DNA of 64,000 bases from Meconema thalassinum (lineage: Eukaryota > Arthropoda > Insecta > Orthoptera > Tettigoniidae). Of the stretch, positions 46,311-56,700 are shown piece after piece. Positions within the stretch are counted from its first letter, which is position 1. Each line of letters opens with the position of its first letter. Below the pieces are notes generated by a model, which searched no databases, was not told the origin of the DNA, and worked only from the letters and a program-made list of their open reading frames with translations. Where the stretch lies: assembly GCA_946902985.2 (NCBI GenBank), contig OX336389.2:979386084-979450083 (forward strand). Direction: 5' to 3'. The position numbers and the translations under genes are program-made.

Positions 46311-49300
46311 TGAACCCATGTGTAATTGGTTCAAACGTCGAATCCATAATTTATTTGCAAAAGAAGAGAGGAAATAATACAGTCCTTAGAATGACTTGAA
46401 AAGATTTTAAGAAGTGGGTTGTTATAATGTGGCGCAAGAATGGGTGACCACGAGTCATGCGGACGTGAGATCATGGTTGAAGCATCGATAGGAGCTTGCT
46501 CATGATTATAAATAGAACGATAAAAACTTTCCACGACGAGTAAGAGAGAAGAGGTTTCGAAAATAGACCTTACTCAGCTAGAAAATGACAACCTCGCAAT
46601 GGTGCAAGAAGAGAAATAATTAGAATTAAGCCATTTGCGAGCATTTAATTAATGAAAGAATCACATCATTGTTGATCATTTTGGAATAGAGATTTTTGTA
46701 TGGGGAAAAAGTTTATAATATTTGCACAGGAAAGAACTGCAGACGTAGCATGACGTCGTTAGTAATTCCCCGAGACCAGAGTTGGTAGGGATGGAAAAAT
46801 ATACCACAACGCCCACGTATCTGAGGATATAAATTATTTAATATCTTGGAATTTTGTGATCGATTTTCATGATCAAAGAAACCAGTTTACGTTAAGAACA
46901 AGAGCTTTCCAGAGATATATTTTTCAAAATTATACGACAATTACTTTAGAAGTTAGTGCTGGAGAAGACGCGGATTTTATCTTTTTGCCGCCGATTTGGA
47001 TATAAACCCTGGAGGTTCCAGGAGGAGTATGCAGTCGTTACCAGACCTTGAGAGGTCGTGTTACGCTGTATCACCAACGAGCACCCCGTATGGGAGTGGC
47101 CTTGCAGTATCGTCATCAGTATCGCCGTGTGAAGACACATTAGAATCCTAGTATAGGAATAATATCGGCAAGCTTCAGACTTTATAAAGTTCACAAGTAT
47201 AGTCAAAGTTGAGGCTGTGGACTTGAGAAATAACAGGCGCTAGGTACTCGAAGATAATAGTTCAGTTAAAGAACCGACGCATCATAAGGTTTCGAAGTAC
47301 CCAAGGAAAGTGCAATAGACAGTCTATCTACGTTAAGGAACCCAAGCAGGGTAGAACGAAATAGTAACGCCTAGTGTTCCGAAAATTTAGGGACTAGAGC
47401 GTAGGACGATAAAAATCCGAAATTGTAGTTCCAGGCTTTGTCTAGGTAGACAAATGAACAGTTAAACATTGGGGAGTACTCCAATAAGCTACGAATCAGA
47501 GTAACAGAAAGTACAAGGAAATTACTAGGTCACCGATAAACAGTTCGAGCGATCGAAAAAGCAATACATCAAGGACAGACTATCATTTAGACGAACAAGG
47601 TAGCGTCTAGCAAGATACGACATCGTGCAGTAAATTTATAGAAGCCGATAGTCAAACCCAGGATTAGAAGATCAGCCGTTCCAGTGAGGTTTAGTTCGAT
47701 CCAGACTTTCCATCATCTCGTCAGATTATAAAGCCGACGTGCTATAGTGCAACCCTTGCAAACGGGAAAGGAAAAGAAATCACGTGTGTAAGGCGAATAA
47801 TTAACGCCCAAGTGATAACATTTTTATGTAATATAGTGAAATTTTTTGAGTGTAATATTTTAGTGAATTGTATTGTGTTAAGTGAAAACGAATACAAAAT
47901 GGTATTCATTATATTCCCAGTGATTAAGGTATATATTTTATGTGCTGTTGAAGAAGTGTCATTGAGTGTAAATATAACCATGAAAATGGCTTAAGAAAAA
48001 GTCCGTGGGCGAAAATGTTCCATCGCTGGAGAATTCGGTCGCTGACCGTACCGTCATGTGAGTAACTATTTTCATTATTATGTGTTTGGGTAGATTTGCG
48101 TATAATCCTCATGAGTAAGAGAAGGGATGTTTAATAACAGGTGAAAGAAAGATTGCGCGATCTGAACGATTAATTTGAGAGAAATATAATAAATATGTGA
48201 AATATAAATGAATCCCTTGTGGAATGTATTCAGTAAAATATCAGTGTAAATGATAAATGATATAAATATCAGAAAGCAAGCGTAATAATAATAATAATTA
48301 TATGAATGAATATTGTGATGAATTTTATATTGAAAGTAGTAGTTTCCGAGCTTCTTTAGATGAATTAATACATGTTATGAATACATGTTCTTTACGGTAA
48401 AAATGATTATTGTAATGGGTGGGAGAGTAATATATTTTGAGATGTAGATCAAACGTTGATTTTGAATTTATTTAGTTCTTTGCAGGCAACTTGGCTAATT
48501 AATGTATGAGCGCCATGTAGTGCATTGAAGTAATTTATCACGCTAGGAATGCGTTGAAATGCTCGGTAAAAGTAATTATGAGGGACAGTTAGTCGTGGGG
48601 AATGAACTAGTATAAGCCCTCAATGTTGTGATAGTGATCACGAGGCATTGTGTGTTGTATGTTAAAAGGGTGCTATTTAAGTTGTATTATGAGCGCTGGT
48701 AAAAGGCGAGGCCTGCCCTAAGTCGCTAATGTTATAAGTCCTCCAAATTGGGATACTGCTCCCAAGGCATTTGAAAGGATCGAACTCAGAGTCGTCCGTG
48801 TTGAAGCCCCTTAATATTGGTTGTATTATGGAATTTTCTTACCCGCTAATGAGGACACTTCATAATTATTATATACCGAAGCTAAGAGAATAGGTCTGTT
48901 GAACCTAAATATGTTGTTTTATGATTTTGTATTAGAAGCCTTGTCATTCAGAGAATTGCATTTGAAACAGCTGAGTGGAAAGCTGATGTGGCCAGTCCCT
49001 TGTGAAAGCGAGACTGTGAGCTCTCTTCTCTCACTGCAATAAATCACGCCAAGTAGTTAAGATTAGACCATTGCCCTCTGGCAGTGCGGTAGGTTAGGAC
49101 GGACTGTCTAAGTCATAATATACACAGAAGTGTTTAAAGATTGTTTGAACGACACGGTCTTTGAACCGAGGTCCCTTTATATAAATTATTATCGCTTGCA
49201 GAGTTCAGATCGTTGCTTTCTTATAATATAATGGTCTTTGAAGACAAAATGATAAATCGCTAACTTTATTGTTCAATGATTCAGTGATTCACGAGTTCTA

Positions 49301-49941
49301 TTGAAGATATTAGATTCCGGGAGTAATCTTAAGTTTGACTAGTTCAGTAGTCTTCTATAGCTCGGGAGTACGCAAGTTTTTCCCAATCACAGTAGTGATT
49401 TGTTAACTTGAGAGAGAGGGGTGGTAACATATGAGCATTGTGAAAGCCCAAAATTAATTGATAATTAACCATACTTTGATCATTATGATTAAAAAGATAT
49501 ACTCAAGTAAATAGTAATTGATGTGTATTAAATTGATAACACAGTGTATGTAAACCTTACCGAGCCATTTGGAGCTCGTTATTTTAAAGAATTTGAATTG
49601 ACACCATATGGAAGTGAAACTTAGTGGAAGTTTTGTTGGTTTTTGGAGAACCAGTCAGTATGATTTTATAATTGTTTAATATGAATTCCTTGTTCAACTT
49701 TGGACAAGTGTGAAGTGGAGTGTCAGTATTTTTATTTGTTTAAATTTTGTAGCGCCATATTTTGGATAATTAAATGTTTTAATAGTAGGAGTTGATTTTT
49801 GTTTATTTTTGGAAGTGTATCCTCTGCTTAATCCAAAGTGTGTAAGTCACAGAGTGAGAGAACAATCCATGAACCCCGATACTCCCGATTGAGCATTGCT
49901 GGCAAACTGTAATTTGCATGTTTCATTGTTGAATGGGCACA
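46311..49941 (+). repeat. Element B 3' LTR (3631 bp)
   Basis: Starts TGAACCCATGTG, ends GGGCACA and matches the 5' LTR throughout. The hairpin-type boxes lie at 48611-48647 and 48732-48770. Between them and the end are the conserved blocks cttggacaagtg-like and gtcacagagtgagagaac. No credible coding frame. Confidence 0.93.
48611..48770 (+). promoter_or_regulatory. Paired hairpin motif in the B 3' LTR
   Basis: The first box is TATAAGCCCTC...GAGGCAT with inner stem GTGAT/ATCAC. The second is TAAGTCCTCC...AGGCAT with inner stem GGGA/TCCC, and its outer stem has one mismatch here (AAGG instead of GAGG). The 5' LTR copies at 37867-37903 and 37988-38024 are equivalent. See the solo LTR for further variants. 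Confidence 0.5.
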
Positions 49942-49945
49942 GTTC

Positions 49946-49990
49946 ACGGCAGTGCACATAGTTACGTACATTACAACAATCAAAATATAC
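49946..49990 (-). mobile_element. Element D right LTR, 45-bp middle segment
   Basis: acggcagtgcacatagttac through caatcaaaatatac equals about 21129-21173 in the left D LTR. It is all that separates elements B and C. Its last four bases, atac, are the target duplicated by C. Confidence 0.92.
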
Positions 49991-52900
49991 TGTGACCGTT
50001 TAGTTGATGTCAACAACCACGATGACTCAACTAACGACACATAAATCGAATAAAAAGTACCGTGAGGATCAGGTGACCTTCCATAAAGGCTAAAGCGGCA
50101 CGAGAGTCCGTAGTCCACAGGGATCGTGGTACATGGTGACGATGGTCATAGACCGCCTAAGGAAAGGTTCACCTTAAAACTAGACTGAGAAAATAAACAT
50201 CCAGACTCATGTAAAACACCGTGAAAATTTATTAGAATTCACAAGCCCCTAGCCTAGTTTCGGAGGGTTATAATCGGCTAGTCCGCAAATTAATAAATAA
50301 ACAAAGATAAAGAACAGGTCCCCTGCCTGAGAAGTTACTGAAAACCCTCGCGAAAGATCTAACTCACAATGATAAAGCAACAACAGCAACGCTAGGAATA
50401 TGGCACGACGCAAGTCCCTAGTTCAAGTTACAAGATCAAGCTAATATCTGAATTTACATTTAACAGGGTAGCAAAACAAATCTAGGTTAGGATGGTACCA
50501 TTTCGACATTTAAATTTAACATTAATTCAACTAGCTAAGTCCTATCAATTAACAAAATTTACGGCGATGACGTCCGTAAAAGAAAACAATTACATCCAAA
50601 AGCTAAGTGTACAGCCATGAAAAACAAACAATTTAATTATGCTTAATAACTATGTGCTAACAGCACACAATAAAGTAACATGTAGGGTTTAATACACTTG
50701 ACATCATAAATTAATAACGAAATAGACACAGTAGTTGTATTAAAAATTCCTGCCTACACCTTGGTTTACTCTTTGTAAACCATAGTCATCTAATGTGTAT
50801 AGTTACGGTGACGAATGCGCAGTTGAGACCACGTCTGACATCGCATGGCCTGAGCTCCACAAGCTACGAACTCTAGGTTCGCACATGCTTCAGGTCGCTA
50901 CAAAAATGTCAACTGTCCTAGTCATTTCCTCACAAGGAAATTATCTTCAACTGTACGGCTATGTCAACAGTTCCAGAATGCAAAGAACAAAGTTAGATAG
51001 AAAGAATCGTTAGTTAGGCTTGTTTTACAACAATTATGCATTTTATTATTAGAATGTCGGTTTATAGGTTTATCGTAGGTTTATGGCGAATAACATTGAC
51101 AATAGCCTGGGCACGGAGTGTCTCCAACTGAGATCATTCTCCACCAAAAAGCCTCGACTCAACAGTCGGAATATAATCAACGAGTATAACAACTCGGACA
51201 CACAATAACACGGGTTACCAGCGGCGCTAAGCTCGCGTTCAATAACTCTGGGATAGGCCTGTACAACAGTTACCTTCCAGTAACATCTGGTCAACGGGAT
51301 CATCCCCGGACAAAGCATACAATAACATCCTGCTATAACAGGGTAGACTTCACCATCCTATAGAAAACCTTACATAACTGTACCTGTCATACGACAATAC
51401 ACGCAACAGAGCGCTAAACTAACAAAAACCGATCCATAAAACAAGTGATCAAATACAAGAGTGGAAACTGGTTTCCATAAGCAAAATAGCAATGAAAGGA
51501 AAAGCGAATACAAATTGTACTCTGTCCTCGTCTATAGTAGTTTTGTCTCACAATGAAGCAGGCGTGCTCTAGGTCACTGGGTTACATAACCAGTTTATTC
51601 AAGGCCGGCGATTTAATCAATACAAAACCTGCACTTGGCCGGTTCATAAAAAACATTACCATGTGTTACGGATCTCTACAGAGTCCGTGTATCAAACGCA
51701 CGCTATAAATCTGAGTATAGTAATACACTTCCGTCTTTCTACCAAAGACGTCTAAATGAAAGTAAACTTACAATAACTGAAGCTCTTTGCTTTAAAAATT
51801 GCAACTCAGTAGTTGCTAGAACATCAAATAAAAACGTGTCTCACACGACACAAGAAAAATATGATAAATGTGGCACAGATTCACACACTAGATCTGCTTA
51901 ATGATACGTTGGGAACCGCGTTCGATGCTAGGCAACGAAACATTCCTTCTAGTTGTTAGGTTCAAACATGACCAAGAATAGCTTCTGAGCTTATTCAAAA
52001 TGAAATATAATGCATTTACAAACTGGTAGTTACTGTCGACTACCTAAATGATACGACCGTTCTAACGACAGTCAGGGGTGTAACAAAGGATGGCTGCGAA
52101 GAATGCAGTCAATTAATAACCAAGGCATCTGATTGCCATAACTACAGTCAGCAAAGACTTGAAAATTACCCCAAGTAGGGTTGAACAAAATAGCCTCAAA
52201 ATGACTACGATCAGGTTCAGCAAAAGGGTAGGCATTGACGTTCCACGACGTTCACCAAGCTGCACCAGGGCTGACCAAAATGTCTGACCCCAAGGGTGTC
52301 TCACTCTAAACTGAAATAAATGACATCTAACTAATCTAGTTACATCCCTACCTAGAAAAATGGCTGACACTGAGTGTGGTTGATTCACAAACTACATTAA
52401 AACTACTACACCACCAGAAACTAGAACAAAGAAGGGGTGTGACAAAAACTCACGAAATGGAGGAGCTCTCACTCAGCTCTCTATTCCACAACAAGGGTTG
52501 TACATAAACCTCTCTGGCTCTCTGGATCGGTATCCTCCTCATCAGGATTCTCATCTGGACTCCCCCAAAGACCAGGGTTCGATTTGTCCCTGTCGACATC
52601 TTCGTGGATATGCCTGGAAATGGCATTTTGGCTCCTTCCCTCTCGTTCATCGTTCTGGAAGTTCCACCATCATGCTGGTTCCTGTAGAAACGTCACCCCC
52701 CCATACTGGGATGGTATTAGCCCATGTTGACTGCTTCAACCATGGTGAATAAAAGTCCAATCACGTGGGTAGCGAAATAAGTTGCGTGATTATTCATCCT
52801 CTCACTTCCAAAATTATAATGTCCGTCGTGACTATTATAGGCTTCAATTATAAGATACGACACAGCCTTAATCTTGCAGATGTGGATTAGCATGTGAGCT

Positions 52901-53709
52901 AATACTATTTTATAATGCTGCACGTGCTAGTGACGCTACTTTTGTATCACGCAGCATCCGTGAATTATACGACGTTTCAAAGATGAAATTTCCACTTTGG
53001 CAATTTAAATATCTCATACTATTATAATCACACTTATTCAGGATAATTGTAACACTATTACCTGTATATTTCCACTAGGCATCTGCCCTCCACATACGCG
53101 TGGGTAATATGTGATGTCACAGCAATGTTGTGCAATACACTATACTTGCCAATAATTATTTCCCAAGCTTCTTATTTAATTCACTGGACTTCATCGACAG
53201 TGAATATTAGTATTTGCTTGCTCGATGGCACCTTATAATCACTTTTAACGCTAAACAGCGGATATTCTTCTACGTCTCGTAGGACAAATGTAATTCCACG
53301 CCTACACAAGGCGGATTCTCAAGACGCAGTGCTCCGGTACTGGGTGTCTCTAGAAAGTAGGTCGTCAAAACGAAAACGTTGAGCGACTACTTACGTTCCT
53401 TTTTGCGTATCTGCAAGGGTATTACCTTACCTAAAGTAAAAATAAACATTCTCCAAAATGTTTTAATAATGCAGCATGACGAAATGGAATATTCTGAGTC
53501 TCGTAGGAAAGATAAAAATAATTAATAAGACCTCAGATAATAATTAGCAGTTTACACCAAAGTCAAAAGTGCGATTCACCGCTACTTCAAAGTATCGCGT
53601 GATCTCTCAGCTTCACGTGGCTTCCTGGGTGTGTTCAAAAGTACGACATCCCCTCATAAATGCTCTGTCATAAAAAAAATATCACATGAACCATAGCTCA
53701 GCGGGTTCA
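49991..53709 (-). repeat. Element C 3' LTR
   Basis: Plus-strand ends TGTGACCG...GCGGGTTCA; in element sense TGAACCCGC...CGGTCACA. Some short frames (82-91 codons) occur in element sense and are repeated in the other LTR, but none has a recognisable domain. A c7-type run (acgtcaccccccc) lies near 52690. Confidence 0.95.
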
Positions 53710-53723
53710 TCTGCCTCTCTGTC
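53710..53723 (-). other. Element C polypurine tract
   Basis: The complement reads GACAGAGAGGCAGA directly before the TGAACCC LTR start, about 50 bases after the gag-pol stop. Confidence 0.75.
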
Positions 53724-53772
53724 GTTTCAAATAAAATGTTGGGATAACATTTTTATTTGCTTTGAAATTCAT

Positions 53773-56700
53773 TCAAGAGTGATATTTTTTTAGATTGGCT
53801 GCATTAAAGGTTCCAATGCGTTCTCCTGTCCTAATGTCTTCTATCACATAACTTCCATTGTTTAAAGGCTGTCGGATACGACTAGGGCCATAATACAAGG
53901 ATAGAAATTTCCCATATATGCGGTCTATAGGACTAGAAATTCCGGGTCTCCTTATAAGGATAAGGTCTCCTTCTACTAATGGTTCTCTAAACCTCTGGCG
54001 TCTAGTTCTTCTCAAGCGCTTGGCAGCTTGTCTGTCCATAGTCTCTCTTGCAGCTAAAAGTCTGCTGGCATGTGATGGTTGTAAACAAGGTGGATTTACA
54101 ATCACACGATCCCATATTCTCAGCGGCATCTGGTTCAAATGCAAGACCATAGGTATTTGACCAGTGCTTTCATGTACTGTTGAATTAATACATTTTGCCA
54201 TAATAACAAGGACTTCAGTCCATCGCCAGTGTTCTTCTTGACAATATAATCGACAGAATTTTGCGATAATAGACATCACGCATTCTGCTGGGTTGCTCTC
54301 TGGATGTCGAATAGATGATAAAACATGACCTATTTCAAGCTCATTCATGGCATTGGCAAATTCTGCTGAGGTGTACTGTGATCCGTGATCAGTCAACAAG
54401 AATTGTGGCTTTCCTGCCTCCGGTATCACTTGACGTCTAATCCTCTGAATAATCTGATGTGCAGTAGCTTTTTGAATTGGATGAAGCATCGTATATTTCG
54501 TGAACACATCCACCGTTACAACGATGTATCGATTCCCACGACGAGCCTTAGGTATTGGGCCATACAGGTCCTGTGCATACAACTCTCTAGGTTGAGTTGG
54601 TAGTATTGGTCTAGGTTGTTCCTTCAGCAAGTGTGACGTGTACTTGTTCCGCTGGCATGCGTCGCAAGCACGTAAACACTGTCTAACGGTGGCTCCTAAC
54701 CCTTTCCATGTGAAAGACTCCTTGATAGTTGCAATGGTTTTGTCTGTTCCACCATGTCCAATGGATAAATGTACCATAAGAATAACAGATTCTTGGTATC
54801 TCCTAGGAATAACTGCACGCAGTTGAGTGTGGTCCTCGTCTACAAACTTGTATAAGACACGATGATAAATCAAATAATCATCTGCAACAGCAGCAATCCT
54901 TGCATAATGATCATCCTGTGGATCCATTCTTCGTTCTAGGTAACGGATAATATGTCTGAGTTCCTCCTCACGTCGCTGTCCTTCAGGTAAATGACGAAAT
55001 CGGCGAAGGTGTTCCTCGCATTCTCCCTCGATGTCTATGGCATTAACAGTAGCTTCAGGATTCCGGCTGAGGATGTCGGCCAACACATTCTCTCTGCCTG
55101 GTCGATAAACTATTTCCAAATCGAACTGTTGGAGAAACAGCGTCCAACGTGTGATCCTGTCGCTTGCCAGTCTTGTTCTCAAGATGAAGGTCAACGCATG
55201 ATGATCGGTTCTCACAATAATCCTCTGACCTAACAGAAGTTTCTGCCGGTATTCAAGTGCGTAAACAATTGCAAGTGCTTCTATCTCGGTCGTGAAGTAG
55301 TGAGATTCATGTGCTCTTAAACGTCGGCTTAAGAAAGCGATGTAATGACGTTTCTTCTCATCATCTTCTTGCAGTAAAATGGCTCCTATACCAATGGCAG
55401 ATGCATCAGTTTCTAGAATAAAGTTCCGAGAGTAATCTGGATATTCTAACTGAATTGAGTCCACAAGCATCTGTTTAGCTCTCCTGAAAGCTATCTCGCA
55501 TTCATCATTCCAGTTCCACCTGCAGTTCTTTTTCAATAATCCTTGCAGTGGTGCAACAGTTTCGGAATACTTCTCACAATGAGCAGCAAAGAATTGGAGA
55601 ATTCCTAAGAATTGTCTCACGTGTTTCACACGAGTTGGTGTTGGAAATGCAGCAACAGTTCTAATCTTTGCTGGATTCGGTCTATATCCTTCTCCATTGA
55701 TTATGTGTCCTACGAATTTCACTTCTTCCTGAAAAAATCGACACTTGTCAAACTTGACCTTAAAATTTGCCTGTCGGAGATTCTCAAAAACAAGGCACAA
55801 TGTCTTTAAATGCTCTTCTTCTGTTCCCGAAGCTATGATTATGTCATCCACATAACATATTACTTTCTGCTTCACTTCATGAGTCAGCTTGGCATCAAGT
55901 GCTCTGATTAATGCGGCTCCGACATTTTTCAATCCAAATGGTAGTTTTTGGAATACATAAGTAGTCTGATCAAACAAGAATCCAGTATATTTCTGAGTAT
56001 GCTCAGATAATCTGATATGGTAATAAGACTGAACCAAGTCTAATGATGAAAATATCCTTTTTCCTTTGAACTTCCTGAGAATGTCCCTAATCTTGGGCGG
56101 TCTGTCGTGCTCAGGAGCTAGGCGTTCATTCAAGGCTCTGGCATCAAGACAAAGTCTCAAGCTTCCATCTACCTTAACCACAGGTATTATGGGATTCAAG
56201 AAAGGAGTCGGTGATTTCTTGATTGTACCTGCTGCTTCCATCTCATGGATCTTCTTAGCAGCTTCTTCGAGATGTTTCTCGGCAATCGGATAGATCCTTT
56301 TCTGGAATGGGGAATCGTCCAGTAATACAAGATCATACTCATAGTCTAATATCTCACCAGGTGTGGTGTCGAATATATCTCTGTATTCGTTCAGTATTGC
56401 CTCAAGATCCTCATGTGTGGGTGCTGATAACGATTCTGCCTCTTCGTCGGCATCTAGTGTCGCCTCAATTTCCTTGCCCTTTAATGCTTCGACTACGTCT
56501 ACTTCGGATAGGAATTCCGGTTCTTCTTCAATTAGGCTCATCTGAATGGGTTCGTTCGGCTTGAACTCTACCGTATTCCGTCCCATCTCAATGATTCCAT
56601 CATATTTTCTAATGAAGTCTGCGCCTAAAATGGCATCATGATGCAGGCCCTTCATTACGAGAAATTCGTGCAAGTACACGTGGCTCGAAATCTTCACAGT

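Larger units (their letters stand above)
32140..49941 (+). mobile_element. Element B: full-length Ty3/Gypsy retrotransposon with 3.6-kb LTRs
   Basis: A complete but mutated element: 5' LTR 32140-39197 (itself split by a LINE), interior 39198-46310, 3' LTR 46311-49941. It sits in the right LTR of element D. The empty site is preserved in the left D LTR at about 21125 (catgcgtacacggcag), and the 4-bp target is gtac on the left and gttc on the right (49942-49945), one base changed. Gag and pol hold several stops and frameshifts, so the copy is not autonomous. Confidence 0.92.

Noticed and set aside
51070..52650. Short frames in element sense inside the C LTRs (82, 91 and 66 codons), repeated at 60918-62498
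   Set aside because: They are duplicated only because the LTR is duplicated; one opens at GTG, none has a domain, and almost no divergence exists to test for selection.
53693..53709. tagctcagcggg at the outer end of both C LTRs resembles a tRNA A box
   Set aside because: No B box and no cloverleaf follow; the match is the complement of the LTR start TGAACCCGCTGAGC and is most likely chance.
53710..53772. Possible env gene in the Gypsy elements
   Set aside because: In C only ~60 bases lie between the pol stop and the LTR; D and B also lack any signal-peptide plus transmembrane frame after pol.
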